This document shows positions 46,330-56,257 of a stretch of DNA of 64,000 bases, piece after piece. The notes beneath the pieces are model-generated. The model searched no databases. It had not been told where the DNA came from and saw nothing but the letters and a program-made list of their open reading frames with translations. The position numbers and the translations under genes are program-made. Source of the stretch: Roseobacter sp. Lineage in GTDB: Bacteria > Pseudomonadota > Alphaproteobacteria > Rhodobacterales > Rhodobacteraceae. Numbering within the stretch: position 1 is the stretch's first letter; every line of letters begins with the position of its first letter. The stretch lies in NCBI GenBank assembly GCA_024636495.1, contig JAGXGZ010000076.1, positions 62,001 to 126,000 of the forward strand, written 5' to 3'.

Positions 46330-47658
46330 TTACTCGGGCGCTTTGACCTCAAAACGCAAGCCTTTGGCGGTGTCCTTGTCGAACCCCTTCCAATAGCTGT
46401 GATCTTCCTTGGGCGTGCCGTCCTCGTTCATCGACCATACCCCGTCGTTGGAGTTTTCGACCAAGTCGAGATACGATGCCATTTCGGCATCCCCCTTGAG
46501 GTGTTGATCCATCCAGACGGTCACGAAATGCTGCGCAATGTTGTTCATGCGCACCGTGTCCCAGACCTGATCGATGTAATGCGCCGATACGTTGAACCCC
46601 AGTTTTTCATCCTCGCGAAAAGATTCCTCGGGCGCGGGCATTGGGGCGGCGGCATTGTGGCCTGCGTTGTCAAAAGTCAAAAGGCTGCGGTCCACACTGC
46701 TGGCGTTTTCCCAGATTGCGCGCACCCCTTTTTCGTAAAGCGATGTCATATCCTGCGAACCGGCCATGAACAGCATCGGGATCTGAATGCCCTTCAGCCC
46801 CTCAGCGTCCCAAAAGCCGGTGTTCATCCCCCAAGGCCCGATGGCCACCGCCGTCTTGATGCGCGGATCGGGCAAAGCGTTATGGGTGTCGGACCCGGCC
46901 TGATGAATGCCAAGCGTCCCATGCGGCGCGCCCCAGCCATAGCCGACCGATGTTTCGGTAACGCCACCCCCGGCGGTGATCACCGCGCCGTAGCCGCCCA
47001 TGGAATATCCAACGATGCCTGCGGTTTCCGCGTCGACCAGACCATTCAGAAAGGATCCCTCGTCTTCTGACAGACGCGCCATTTCATCCAGAACGAAAAG
47101 CTGGTCCAGTGACCGGTTTACCAGTGTCGACCCAAAAGCTGCCTGCGTCCGATAGGTCGAATCCGTATGATCAATCGATGCCACGACATACCCCTTCGAC
47201 GCGATATTCTCGGCCAGGTGTGACATCAGAAAACGGTTGCCGGGATAGCCATGCGAGACGATCACCAGCGGATAAGCGGCCCCCGTTGCCGGATCTGCAT
47301 CGCGCATCGCCTGACCGTTCAGGGTCACTTGGGTAGTTGCATCGCGCAAAAACGCCGTGATCGCGGTATTACCCGTTGCCCCATCGGCGGCAGGGTACCA
47401 GACTTCGACGGTCAACGGCCTATCATAGGTGGGCAGCGTTTCCGGCTTGGGTGCTTCAGCATCAATGGACAGAATATCAATCTGCCCCTCATGCACCAAT
47501 TCGATCTGGCGCACCCCCACTGGCATTTCGCCATAAGCGGCCCTTTCAGGCGCATTGGGCAATTGCGCATCAATCCGGTTTTCCGCGAAAACCACTGACG
47601 CGGCAAAGCCCGCGATAACGGCAAACATCGGCGTTAAGATACGTCTTTGGGTCAACAT
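46330..47658 (-). CDS. Exported alpha/beta hydrolase (dienelactone hydrolase-like)
   Basis: A 442-residue predicted periplasmic or secreted hydrolase. A signal peptide (MLTQRRILTPMFAVIAGFAA, cleaved after VFA) is followed by an alpha/beta hydrolase domain. The nucleophile serine is in GYSMGGYG, the oxyanion turn in VIVSHGYPG, and the acid and histidine in AGSQD and NAGHNAAAP. It resembles platelet-activating-factor acetylhydrolase or chlorophyllase-type esterases. The substrate is unknown. It stands alone, converging on dnaB. Confidence 0.85.
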   Translation of the reverse strand: MLTQRRILTPMFAVIAGFAASVVFAENRIDAQLPNAPERAAYGEMPVGVRQIELVHEGQIDILSIDAEAPKPETLPTYDRPLTVEVWYPAADGATGNTAITAFLRDATTQVTLNGQAMRDADPATGAAYPLVIVSHGYPGNRFLMSHLAENIASKGYVVASIDHTDSTYRTQAAFGSTLVNRSLDQLFVLDEMARLSEDEGSFLNGLVDAETAGIVGYSMGGYGAVITAGGGVTETSVGYGWGAPHGTLGIHQAGSDTHNALPDPRIKTAVAIGPWGMNTGFWDAEGLKGIQIPMLFMAGSQDMTSLYEKGVRAIWENASSVDRSLLTFDNAGHNAAAPMPAPEESFREDEKLGFNVSAHYIDQVWDTVRMNNIAQHFVTVWMDQHLKGDAEMASYLDLVENSNDGVWSMNEDGTPKEDHSYWKGFDKDTAKGLRFEVKAPE

Positions 47659-47854
47659 CGGTTTTCCTCCCGTTTAATCAGGCACTCTTGGGCACCCTGA
47701 CTTTTGTCCGGCTCACGCTAGCCTGTTCGCCAGTTCGTGCAAGCAAAACGAGAATATGTCGTTGCGGTAAATCTTCGTTACTTTCCCACCCGGCGCGCAA
47801 CACCCCGCAAAAAAGTGAAGTGACAGAAACCAGCTTTTCTGTAGCACTGATCCC

Positions 47855-48661
47855 ATGCGTATGATTGTTCTGATCTGGTTTGCCCTTCTGTCAGCCCTGC
47901 CCGCCCGTGCACAGGACCTTGAGATCGAAGTCGATCTTGAGCTGTTTCTGGCCGTCGATGTTTCGCGCTCAATGAATGCTTCAGAATTGGACATCCAAAG
48001 GCGCGGATATGCCGCCGCGTTGACCAGCCCCGATGTGATTAATGCCATTCAAGGCGGCATGTTGGGGCGCGTGGCCCTGACCTATGTCGAATGGGCAGGC
48101 GACCGCGCCCAGCGTGTGATCGTACCGTGGACCCTTGTGCGCAACGAAGCCGAGGCGCGGATGGTTGCCAATACGATCACCGCCGTTTTTGACGACAGCC
48201 TGCGCCGCACATCGATCAGCGGCGCGATTGATTATGCACTGCGCGCCTTTGACGGGAATGGCTATCAGGGCCTGCGCCGCGTCATCGACATTTCCGGCGA
48301 TGGCCCCAACAACCAAGGCCGCCCCGTGCTGGACGCCCGCCGCGACGCCTTGGCCAAACGCATCACCATCAACGGCTTGCCCCTGATGACCGAAGATGCG
48401 CTAAGCAGCATGTGGGGCATCCCTGACCTTGACGCCTATTACCAAAACTGCGTGATCGGCGGGGCCGGCGCTTTTATGATCCCTGTCAACGGCTGGCCGC
48501 AATTCCCCGACGCCGTGCGCCGCAAACTGGTGCTGGAGATCGCAGATCTTGTCCCCGAAACCCCTGCACGCATCTTCAAGGCACAAGCCAGCCCGCCCTA
48601 CGATTGCATGGTCGGTGAAAAGCTTTGGGAACGAAATCGCGGGTATTTCTCTGAACCCTAG
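47855..48661 (+). CDS. DUF1194 (VWA-like) exported protein
   Basis: A 268-residue protein with a signal peptide cleaved after ALPARAQ and a DUF1194 domain related to von Willebrand A. The metal-site motif is LAVDVSRSMNASELDIQRRG; VIDISGDGPNNQG is the second conserved block. Function is not established. Met1 or Met3 may be the start. It is divergent from the hydrolase across a 196-base gap. Confidence 0.85.
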   Translation: MRMIVLIWFALLSALPARAQDLEIEVDLELFLAVDVSRSMNASELDIQRRGYAAALTSPDVINAIQGGMLGRVALTYVEWAGDRAQRVIVPWTLVRNEAEARMVANTITAVFDDSLRRTSISGAIDYALRAFDGNGYQGLRRVIDISGDGPNNQGRPVLDARRDALAKRITINGLPLMTEDALSSMWGIPDLDAYYQNCVIGGAGAFMIPVNGWPQFPDAVRRKLVLEIADLVPETPARIFKAQASPPYDCMVGEKLWERNRGYFSEP

Positions 48662-48707
48662 CCGTTCAGGCGCTTGACGCGGACGCATATCCGGTCAAAA
48701 CAAAATC

Positions 48708-49742
48708 ATGACAACTGCAACGCTCACCATTGATCTGTCGGCAATCGCGGCCAATTGGCATGCGCTTAACCGCTTGACCGAATGCGAAACCGCCGCCGTG
48801 GTCAAAGCCGACGCCTACGGCCTTGGCATTGACCGTGTAGCGCCGGTACTGGCCTCCGAAGGCGCGCGGGAATTCTTTGTTGCCGTCGCCGAAGAAGGCA
48901 CAGCCCTGCGCCGCATTCTTGGCCCCGGCCCCCGGATCAACATCTTCTCGGGCCACATGCCCGGCGACACGGATATGATCAGATCGGCGGACCTGACGCC
49001 GATGATCAACTCTGTCGACCAGATGATCCTGCATGTCGAGGCGATACCAGGCCACCCTTTCGGCATCCAGTTGAACAGCGGTATGAACCGCCTCGGGATG
49101 GAGCCTTCTGAGTGGAGCGCGCTGCGCGAGATCGCTCTGTCACAAGGCCCCAGCATGATCATTTCGCATTTGGCCTGCGCGGACACGCCGGATCATCCGA
49201 TGAACGCGGCCCAGCTTGCCGTCTTTCGCGAGATGACAGAAGGGACCGGCTTGCCTTTGTCACTAGGTGCTACTGGCGGCATTTTGATGGGCGATGACTA
49301 TCACTTTGACCTCACCCGCCCCGGGATCGGTCTTTATGGCGGCCTGCCTTATGTGGATGCACGTCCTGTCGTCACATTGGATCTTCCCGTCATCCAAACC
49401 CGCGAGGTCCCGCAAGGCGGCACCGTCGGTTATGCCTGCGGCTGGACAGCACAGCGCCCGTCGGTGGTTGCAACCGTATCGGGCGGCTATGCCGATGGGC
49501 TGATCCGCGCTTTGGGCAACGGCGCAACAGTAACCCACGAGGGTCGCAAAGCCCCCGTCGTTGGCCGTGTCTCGATGGATCTGATCACCGTCGACATCAC
49601 CGACCTGCCCGAAACACCGGGGCATCTGCAACTTATCGGACAACACCAATCGGTCGATACCGTCGCAGGTTTCGCCGGAACCATCGGATATGAAATCCTC
49701 ACCTCACTCGGGGCGCGCTATGATCGTGTCTACCTGACCTGA
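48708..49742 (+). CDS. alr: Alanine racemase
   Basis: PLP-dependent conversion of L- to D-alanine for peptidoglycan. The 344-residue protein has the PLP lysine K33 in [12 protein letters not shown] and the second base region [23 protein letters not shown] and RPGIGLYGG are also typical. It is slightly shorter than E. coli Alr (359). It follows the DUF1194 gene by 46 bases. Confidence 0.94.
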   Translation: MTTATLTIDLSAIAANWHALNRLTECETAAVVKADAYGLGIDRVAPVLASEGAREFFVAVAEEGTALRRILGPGPRINIFSGHMPGDTDMIRSADLTPMINSVDQMILHVEAIPGHPFGIQLNSGMNRLGMEPSEWSALREIALSQGPSMIISHLACADTPDHPMNAAQLAVFREMTEGTGLPLSLGATGGILMGDDYHFDLTRPGIGLYGGLPYVDARPVVTLDLPVIQTREVPQGGTVGYACGWTAQRPSVVATVSGGYADGLIRALGNGATVTHEGRKAPVVGRVSMDLITVDITDLPETPGHLQLIGQHQSVDTVAGFAGTIGYEILTSLGARYDRVYLT

Positions 49743-49763
49743 TACGCGCGCTATGCCCCCCCG

Positions 49764-49795
49764 TTCTCTGGCTCTTAAATATCCTCGCCGAAGGC
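49764..49795 (-). repeat. Dispersed intergenic repeat, type 1
   Basis: TTCTCTGGCTCTTAAATATC followed by CTCGCCGAAGGC, identical over this length to the copy at 5101-5132. It lies between alr and the PqiA-like gene. Confidence 0.75.
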
Positions 49796-49863
49796 ACCGA
49801 TCTGCGATCAGCAGATCGCGAAATCAAATGGCGCGCCAGCGCCGCCTGTCTTAAACACTCCCT

Positions 49864-50337
49864 ATGACACGCGCGTTAAATCTTTTGCTTTTGATCCTCT
49901 ATCCGGTCGCCTGGACGGCCCCGCTGCTGCGCGCGGGTCTTTTGCCGTTGTTTGGGCTCACTGAAATCTCGGTGCTCAGCGGTCTGCAATCGCTTTGGTC
50001 GTCCGATGTGTTTCTGGCGCTCGTTGTGACTGTGTTTGCCCTTTTTGCACCCTACCTCAAGACAATCGGGCTGGCCTTGGTACAGTTTGACCTGCTCAGC
50101 CCTCGAGCCTTGCCCGCGCTGCATGTTATCGGCAAGCTGGCGATGGCAGATATCTTCTTGATCGCGCTTTATATCACGCTGGCCAAAGGCATCGGCATCG
50201 GCAGAATCGAAGTTGCTTGGGGGCTGTATCTGTTCACAGGCTGCATCCTCGCATCCCTCTGGATCAGTTGGAAAACGCAACAAACCACAGGGTCGCCCAG
50301 CGACTATTCTCAAACTGGAAACAACCACAGCCGTTAG
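49864..50337 (+). CDS. Paraquat-inducible protein A family membrane protein
   Basis: A 157-residue membrane protein with about four helices (residues 5-25, 45-65, 85-110, 115-135). It corresponds to a single PqiA domain; E. coli PqiA has two. PqiA works with PqiB in lipid transport across the envelope, but no PqiB gene is adjacent. There are no cysteines of the zinc-ribbon type seen in full PqiA. radA follows after 99 bases. Confidence 0.8.
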   Translation: MTRALNLLLLILYPVAWTAPLLRAGLLPLFGLTEISVLSGLQSLWSSDVFLALVVTVFALFAPYLKTIGLALVQFDLLSPRALPALHVIGKLAMADIFLIALYITLAKGIGIGRIEVAWGLYLFTGCILASLWISWKTQQTTGSPSDYSQTGNNHSR

Positions 50338-50436
50338 CCGCCCCCAAGCCGGGTATTGTGGACTTACCCGCAAAGCCCCGCAAAACAGCTGTCTCTTTTG
50401 CTTTGACCTCGCCTGCGCTGTCAGCCAGAAAGGCGC

Positions 50437-51804
50437 ATGGCAAAAACTCCCGTTACATTCTCGTGCAATTCATGTGGTGCTACCTATAACAAGTGGTCAG
50501 GCCGCTGTGATGGATGCGGAGAATGGAACACGATCCAGCAAGACAAAGGCATCTCCGCAGGCCCGCCCAGCAAATCGCTTGGGGCCAAACGCGGTTCTGC
50601 CATGATATTGACCGATCTTAGCACCAAAGAAGCGCCCCCGCCGCGCAGCCAGTCAGGCATTGCCGAATTGGACCGCGTGTTGGGCGGGGGTCTGGTGGCG
50701 GCGTCCGCGATCTTGGTCGGCGGGGATCCGGGTATCGGGAAATCAACGCTATTGCTGCAAGCTGCCGCACATTTCGCGCGCAGCGGCTTGAAAACAATTT
50801 ACGTCAGTGGCGAGGAAGCCTCGGCCCAAGTCCGCATGCGCGCCCAACGTCTGGGACTGGCGGACGCGCCAGTGAAACTGGCCGCCGAAACCAATCTGCG
50901 CGACATCCTGACAACGCTTGATGCGGAACGCCCGGACCTTGCCATCATCGATTCGATCCAGACGATGTGGGCGGATAATGTCGAAAGCGCACCCGGCTCG
51001 GTCAGTCAGGTACGCGCCTCGGCACATGAATTGACCAGCTTTGCCAAGCGCACCGGCGTGTCGGTTATCCTTGTGGGCCACGTCACCAAAGACGGTCAGA
51101 TTGCCGGTCCCCGCGTGGTGGAACACATGGTTGATACGGTGCTTTATTTCGAGGGCGAGCGTGGCCACCAGTTCCGCATCTTACGCGCCGTGAAAAACCG
51201 TTTCGGCCCCGCAGACGAGATTGGCGTTTTCGAGATGACAGGCCAAGGGCTAGCCGAAGTCACCAACCCTTCGGCGCATTTTCTGTCCGAGCGCGGTGAA
51301 CCCGCAGCCGGATCGGTGGTTTTCGCAGGGATCGAAGGCACGCGGCCCGTGCTTTGCGAGCTTCAGGCGCTGGTGGCACCCTCGCCTCATTCGCAAGCGC
51401 GCCGGACGGTTGTGGGCTGGGACAGCGGGCGGCTAGCGATGATTCTTGCAGTGCTCGAAGCGCGCTGCGGCATCCCCTTTGCCGGGCTTGATGTCTATCT
51501 GAATGTCGCGGGCGGCATGAAGATCACTGAACCCGCCGCCGATCTGGCGGTTGCTGCCGCCCTGCTCAGCGCGCGCGAAGACGTGGCCCTGCCCGCCGAA
51601 ACCGTTGTTTTTGGGGAAATCAGCCTATCAGGGGCCCTCAGACCCGCAACCCAGACCGAAAATAGGTTGAAAGAAGCGCAAAAACTTGGTTTTACCAGCG
51701 CCATTGCACCCGCAGGCGGAAAACCCGTGGGCAAGAACGGCATAACGCTTAATACCATGAGCGATCTAACCGGATTTGTAGGCGAAATTTTCGGGGCTGG
51801 CTGA
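50437..51804 (+). CDS. radA: DNA repair protein RadA (Sms)
   Basis: RecA-like motor that helps branch migration during recombination. The 455-residue protein has a zinc finger with C10, C13, C24 and C27, Walker A GGDPGIGKSTLLL near residue 90, the RadA-specific KNRFG in AVKNRFGPADE, and a C-terminal Lon-protease-like domain with DLAVAAALLSARED. All expected domains are present. cvpA follows 28 bases later. Confidence 0.96.
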   Translation: MAKTPVTFSCNSCGATYNKWSGRCDGCGEWNTIQQDKGISAGPPSKSLGAKRGSAMILTDLSTKEAPPPRSQSGIAELDRVLGGGLVAASAILVGGDPGIGKSTLLLQAAAHFARSGLKTIYVSGEEASAQVRMRAQRLGLADAPVKLAAETNLRDILTTLDAERPDLAIIDSIQTMWADNVESAPGSVSQVRASAHELTSFAKRTGVSVILVGHVTKDGQIAGPRVVEHMVDTVLYFEGERGHQFRILRAVKNRFGPADEIGVFEMTGQGLAEVTNPSAHFLSERGEPAAGSVVFAGIEGTRPVLCELQALVAPSPHSQARRTVVGWDSGRLAMILAVLEARCGIPFAGLDVYLNVAGGMKITEPAADLAVAAALLSAREDVALPAETVVFGEISLSGALRPATQTENRLKEAQKLGFTSAIAPAGGKPVGKNGITLNTMSDLTGFVGEIFGAG

Positions 51805-51832
51805 CGGCTCCCTCAAGGAAGGCAAGACGACC

Positions 51833-52387
51833 ATGGAAGGTTTTACCATTATTGACGGGGTCGTGGCGCTCGTCATCGTCCTGTCGGCTCTTTTGGCCTA
51901 TGGCCGCGGTCTTGTTCGCGAAATGATGGCAATCGTGGGCTGGATTGCCGCAGCCGTGCTGGCGTTTCTGTTTGCACCGCAAGTCGAACCGCTGGTGTCT
52001 GAAATCCCTGTCGTCGGTGAATTTCTGGCTGACAGTTGCGAACTCTCAATCATCGGGGCTTTCGCCATCGTCTTTGCCATCGCGTTGATCGTCGTATCCT
52101 TGTTCACACCTTTGTTTTCATCGCTGGTGCAGCGGTCTGTGCTGGGCGGGCTGGATCAGGGGCTTGGCTTTTTGTTCGGCGTGGCGCGCGGCATTCTGCT
52201 CGTCGCGATTGCGTTCTTTGTCTACGATACCGTGATCACAGGCCAAACCATCACAATGGTCGACGAAAGCCGCTCGGCGCAGGTATTTGGCCGCTTTACA
52301 GGGCAGATCGAAGATCAAAACCCCGAAGAGGCACTTGGCTGGATCACCTTGCGCTACGAAGCGCTGGTCGGTGCCTGCGGCGCATAA
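51833..52387 (+). CDS. cvpA: CvpA family membrane protein
   Basis: A 184-residue inner membrane protein with four helices in the first 130 residues (for example VVALVIVLSALLAYGRGLV), then a short hydrophilic tail. CvpA is named for colicin V production and has been linked to envelope stress; its biochemical role is unclear. In many bacteria cvpA is followed by purF, as here. Confidence 0.9.
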   Translation: MEGFTIIDGVVALVIVLSALLAYGRGLVREMMAIVGWIAAAVLAFLFAPQVEPLVSEIPVVGEFLADSCELSIIGAFAIVFAIALIVVSLFTPLFSSLVQRSVLGGLDQGLGFLFGVARGILLVAIAFFVYDTVITGQTITMVDESRSAQVFGRFTGQIEDQNPEEALGWITLRYEALVGACGA

Positions 52388-52413
52388 CCCAGATATAAAC
52401 AACGCTCCTTCAG

Positions 52414-52431
52414 GCCGCTTTTTCAAGCGGC
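52414..52431. terminator. Hairpin after cvpA
   Basis: GCCGCTT, loop TTTC, AAGCGGC: a seven-pair stem 26 bases after the cvpA stop, without a clear T run. Possible terminator or processing site before purF. Confidence 0.4.
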
Positions 52432-52552
52432 ATGTTTGTCATGGCACAGTCGCATTGCAGGTTTGCGCCTGTCTTATGTGACAGCGGGGTGACAACCCCC
52501 ACTCAAGGGCCTACACAGACCCTGCCCTTTAATCGGATTCGGAGCCTCCCCG

Positions 52553-54049
52553 TTGTCCAAGATCATGCCCCCCGCTCATCCATTTGATACCTCATACCTG
52601 CGCGACGCCGGTGACGAGGATAAGCTAAAAGAAGAATGCGGGGTTTTCGGCGTTGTCGGCGTGGCTGACGCGTCAAACTTTGTCGCTCTCGGCCTTCACG
52701 CGCTGCAACATCGCGGCCAGGAAGCAGGCGGTATCGTAAGCTATGATCCCGTTGACGGCTTCCAGTCGGCCCGCCGTTTCGGCTATGTCCGCGACAATTT
52801 TACCTCGCAAAAGATCATGGAAACATTGCCAGGTGAACTGGCCATCGGCCACGTGCGCTATTCCACTTCGGGCAGCAAAGGTCAGACCGCAATCCGCGAT
52901 GTGCAGCCGTTCTTTGGCGAATTTGCCATGGGCGGAGCGGCGATTGCCCACAATGGCAACATCACCAACGCCAATGCCCTGCGCCGCGAACTGATCGAGC
53001 GCGGCTCGATCTTCCAAAGCTCAAGCGACAGCGAATGCATCATCCACCTGATGGCGCGGTCGTTGCAGCAAAACATTCCGGAACGCATGGAAGACGCATT
53101 GCGGCGCGTCGAAGGCGCATTCTCTATCGTGGCCATGACCCGCACGAAGCTGATCGGCGTCCGCGATCCTTTGGGCGTGCGCCCGCTGGTGTTGGGCCGG
53201 GTCGGTGACGGCTGGGCGCTTAGCTCTGAAACCTGCGCGCTGGATATCATCGGGGCCGAATTCGTCCGCGAGATTGAACCGGGCGAGATGGTGGTCATCA
53301 CCGCCAAAGGTGTCGAAAGCCACTTCCCCTTCCGCCGTGTCCCGTCGCGCTTTTGCATCTTTGAACATGTCTATTTCAGCCGCCCCGACAGCATTCTAGG
53401 TGGCCGCAGCGTCTACGAAACCCGCGAGGCTATCGGCCGCGAACTGGCCAAGGAAAGCCCCGTTGATGCCGATCTGGTCTGCCCCGTGCCCGACAGCGGG
53501 ACACCTGCGGCCATCGGTTTCAGCCTGCAATCAGGGATTCCCTATGCAATGGGAATCATCCGCAACCAGTACATGGGCCGCACCTTTATTGAGCCGACCG
53601 AGCAGATCCGCAACATGGGTGTGCGCCTGAAGCTCAACGTCAACCGCGCGTTGATCAAGGGCAAGCGGGTCATTTTGGTCGACGATTCGGTGGTGCGCGG
53701 CACGACCAGCCGCAAGATCAAGGAAATGATCCTTGATGCCGGTGCCAAGGAAGTCCATTTTCGCATCGCATCTCCGCCCACGGCATGGCCCTGTTTTTAC
53801 GGCGTTGACACACCGCAGCGCGAAAAGCTTTTGGCGGCGACGATGTCGGAAGACGAAATGCGAGAACATCTTCAAGTGGATAGCCTCAAGTTCATTTCAA
53901 TTGATGGGCTTTATCGTGCGGTGGGCGAAGCAAAAGGGCGTGACGCCAAATGCCCGCAATATTGCGATGCCTGTTTTACCGGTGAATATCCTGTGACGCC
54001 TACTGATCAAATCAACCAAGGCTTCGAGATGAAACCCGCCGCTGAATAA
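52553..54049 (+). CDS. purF: Amidophosphoribosyltransferase
   Basis: Commits PRPP to purine synthesis by forming phosphoribosylamine from glutamine. The 498-residue protein has a short propeptide ending at C29, the glutaminase nucleophile in EECGVFGVVG, followed by LGLHALQHRGQEAGG, and a PRPP-binding motif VILVDDSVVRGTTS. I chose TTG 52553 because GGAG lies 8 bases before it; the next in-frame ATG (52565) is 20 bases from that site. Cleavage of the propeptide is inferred from the family. A large hairpin follows the stop. Confidence 0.95.
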   Translation: MSKIMPPAHPFDTSYLRDAGDEDKLKEECGVFGVVGVADASNFVALGLHALQHRGQEAGGIVSYDPVDGFQSARRFGYVRDNFTSQKIMETLPGELAIGHVRYSTSGSKGQTAIRDVQPFFGEFAMGGAAIAHNGNITNANALRRELIERGSIFQSSSDSECIIHLMARSLQQNIPERMEDALRRVEGAFSIVAMTRTKLIGVRDPLGVRPLVLGRVGDGWALSSETCALDIIGAEFVREIEPGEMVVITAKGVESHFPFRRVPSRFCIFEHVYFSRPDSILGGRSVYETREAIGRELAKESPVDADLVCPVPDSGTPAAIGFSLQSGIPYAMGIIRNQYMGRTFIEPTEQIRNMGVRLKLNVNRALIKGKRVILVDDSVVRGTTSRKIKEMILDAGAKEVHFRIASPPTAWPCFYGVDTPQREKLLAATMSEDEMREHLQVDSLKFISIDGLYRAVGEAKGRDAKCPQYCDACFTGEYPVTPTDQINQGFEMKPAAE

Positions 54050-54070
54050 GTACCCCACACTCCCCCCAGA

Positions 54071-54115
54071 CAAATGCAGCGCAGAGGTTCAAGCCCCTGC
54101 GCTGCTTTGCATTTG
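54071..54115 (+). terminator. Long hairpin after purF
   Basis: CAAATGC-AGCGCAG pairs with CTGCGCT and GCATTTG, with a GCTTT bulge and a 12-base loop, giving 14 pairs. It starts 22 bases after the purF stop. There is no T run, so it may stabilise the 3' end and not end transcription by itself. Confidence 0.5.
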
Positions 54116-54252
54116 GCCCCCATGGCAAGGCCTTGCCGATGTGTCAGCCAGTCTTTGCCTGCGCATTTCACCGCAGCTACCCGTCGCGCAAAGCCTTTGT
54201 TAACTGCGTGACGATACCCATTCCCTGATCCGCAGGTCTAAGAGAGGCTGAC

Positions 54253-54525
54253 ATGTCCACAACCACAGACGAAACCGGCACCCCCACCCCTTCAAAGGTG
54301 ATTGATCTTGCAACCCAGCAGGTCCCAATGCCCAAACTGGCGCTTCTTGGCATTTTTGGCAGCTTGGAAGACCCAGGCGCGTTGGTGCGCGAAGGCACGG
54401 GCCAGATCAGACGGGTCAAGCTGGGCGATCCTTTTGCAGGCGGCACAATCGCTGCAATCAGTGACACAGCCATCGTCGTGGGCATCGGATCACGGGCCAA
54501 GGTTTTGCAACTTCCCAACACCTGA
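54253..54525 (+). CDS. Small conserved-looking protein, PilP/GspC-like domain
   Basis: A 90-residue protein with no signal peptide or membrane helix. I do not recognise a named family with certainty. Residues 30-88 (LALLGIFGSLEDPGALVREG, then QIRRVKLGDPFAGGTI and AISDTAIVVG) resemble the short beta-rich domain of pilus or type II secretion proteins PilP and GspC, though no secretion genes lie nearby. AGAGAGG precedes the ATG, supporting translation. The MscS gene follows 58 bases later. Confidence 0.65.
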   Translation: MSTTTDETGTPTPSKVIDLATQQVPMPKLALLGIFGSLEDPGALVREGTGQIRRVKLGDPFAGGTIAAISDTAIVVGIGSRAKVLQLPNT

Positions 54526-54583
54526 TGGAACGATAAGGGCGGTGGCGTGTTTCACTCGGATGTGAACAAAAAAGGACCCGCCT

Positions 54584-55549
54584 GTGGAAGAAGTAGACGC
54601 GAACCCCGGCCTGATATTCGATAAACTTGATGCTTGGCTGGACGGCCTGTTTAGACTGTTGCCCAACATCGCCGTTGCGTTGGTTCTGTTCATCGTCTTC
54701 TGGTTTGTCGCCCGCGGCATCGGTTCAATCATTCGCAAATCGGCTAGGCACCGGGACCGCCCCAGTTTGGGCGACGTGGCAAGCTCGCTTGTGCGTTGGT
54801 CGCTGACGGTTCTTGGATTCATGCTTGCCATTACGATCGTCGCCCCTTCGCTTAGCCCCGGAGATTTGATCGCCGGTCTGGGTGTGAGTTCCGTCGCCAT
54901 CGGTTTCGCGTTCAAGGATATATTGCAAAACATGCTTGCCGGCATCCTGATCTTGCTGCGCCAGCCGTTTGCAGTGGGTGACCAGATTGTCGTATCCTCT
55001 GGTCACGAAGGCACGGTCGAGCGGATCGAGACGCGCGCCACGATCATCAAGACCTACGATGGTCGCCGCGTGGTGATCCCGAACACAGATATTTATACCG
55101 ACAGCGTCGTGGTCAACACGGCCTTCGACAAACGTCGTTCGCAATACGATATCGGGGTTGGGTGCAATGATGATTGGGCGCTGGCCCGCAAAACGATGAT
55201 TGACGCTTGTGCCAGCGTCGAAAACGTCCTGTCCGACCCCACCCCCGAAGCGATCCCGGTTGATTTGGGCGATTTCGCCAATGTCATCCGCCTGCGTTGG
55301 TGGACCGCATCCGACCAATCAAGCGTGCGCCATACCAAAGGCGAGGTGCTGCAAGCCGTATACCAAGCCCTTGATAAGGCTGGTATTGACATGCCCTATC
55401 CGACGCATGTGCAGCTCTTTCATGATCAGACCGACGAACATGACGGCGACCGCGCGCGCCAGCGTGAAGGCTGGCCCACAACGGGCAACGATCCCAAGCC
55501 CAAGCGGATTGCTGACGCCATGGCCGACGCTGGCAAACAGCGCGCCTAG
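54584..55549 (+). CDS. Small-conductance mechanosensitive channel (MscS family)
   Basis: A 321-residue inner membrane channel that opens under membrane tension. Three membrane helices lie at about 25-48, 70-92 and 95-120; the pore helix is followed by the MscS beta domain (FAVGDQIVVSSGHEGTVE) and the mixed C-terminal domain to about 270. The start is GTG 54584 with AAAGGA upstream. A charged tail (DEHDGDRARQREG) extends beyond the usual fold. Confidence 0.9.
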   Translation: MEEVDANPGLIFDKLDAWLDGLFRLLPNIAVALVLFIVFWFVARGIGSIIRKSARHRDRPSLGDVASSLVRWSLTVLGFMLAITIVAPSLSPGDLIAGLGVSSVAIGFAFKDILQNMLAGILILLRQPFAVGDQIVVSSGHEGTVERIETRATIIKTYDGRRVVIPNTDIYTDSVVVNTAFDKRRSQYDIGVGCNDDWALARKTMIDACASVENVLSDPTPEAIPVDLGDFANVIRLRWWTASDQSSVRHTKGEVLQAVYQALDKAGIDMPYPTHVQLFHDQTDEHDGDRARQREGWPTTGNDPKPKRIADAMADAGKQRA

Positions 55550-55606
55550 AGGCCAAAAGCCGGGGTCGCACTTGACGATCCCGGCGGCTGGGTGCAAACG
55601 ACTTGC

Positions 55607-56257
55607 ATGACAAAAACAGCCCTCATCACCGGCGCGTCCCGTGGCCTTGGTGCCGCTTTGGCCGAAGCGCTTTGCGACAGCCATCACATCATCGCCGTGG
55701 CGAAAACCACGGGTGCCTTGGAAGAACTCGACGACCGCATCCAAGCGCGCGGCGGCAGTGCAACTCTGGCCCCGATGGACATCACCAACGCCGATGCGAT
55801 GGCCACGTTATGCCGTGGCATCTTTGATCGATGGGGCAGCCTAGACATGTGGTTTCACACCGCAATCCACGCCGCCCCGCTTGCGCCCGCAGACCATATC
55901 GATGCGAAAGACATGTCCAAATCCGTGGGCCTGAACATCACCGCCACCTCGACGTTGATCACCTATGTCTCGCCCTTGTTAGGGCAATCGGGCCATGCCG
56001 TGTTTTTTGATGATCCTGTTGTCGCTGGCAAATTCTTTGGCAGCTATGGCAGCACGAAAGCAGCCCAGATCGCCCTTGCCAAAAGCTGGCAGGCTGAGAC
56101 CGCCAAGATCGGTCCGCATGTGCACATTGTGACGCCCGCCCCAATGCCAACAGCCACCCGCGCGCGATTCCACCCCGGCGAAGACCGCGCGGCGCTGCAC
56201 AGCCCACATTCGCAGGCGGCTGACATTCTGGCAGCCTTGGCCTCTTCTCTGGCTTAA
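55607..56257 (+). CDS. Short-chain dehydrogenase/reductase
   Basis: A 216-residue NAD(P)-dependent oxidoreductase of unknown substrate. The cofactor motif is TGASRGLG near residues 8-15, and the catalytic pair is YGSTK around residue 150. The typical catalytic serine is not obvious in FFDDPVVAGKFFGSYGSTK, so activity may differ from classical members. ATG 55607 gives the canonical N terminus; a GTG 15 bases earlier is possible. The final codons and stop lie inside a dispersed type 1 repeat, which seems to supply the C terminus. Confidence 0.85.
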   Translation: MTKTALITGASRGLGAALAEALCDSHHIIAVAKTTGALEELDDRIQARGGSATLAPMDITNADAMATLCRGIFDRWGSLDMWFHTAIHAAPLAPADHIDAKDMSKSVGLNITATSTLITYVSPLLGQSGHAVFFDDPVVAGKFFGSYGSTKAAQIALAKSWQAETAKIGPHVHIVTPAPMPTATRARFHPGEDRAALHSPHSQAADILAALASSLA

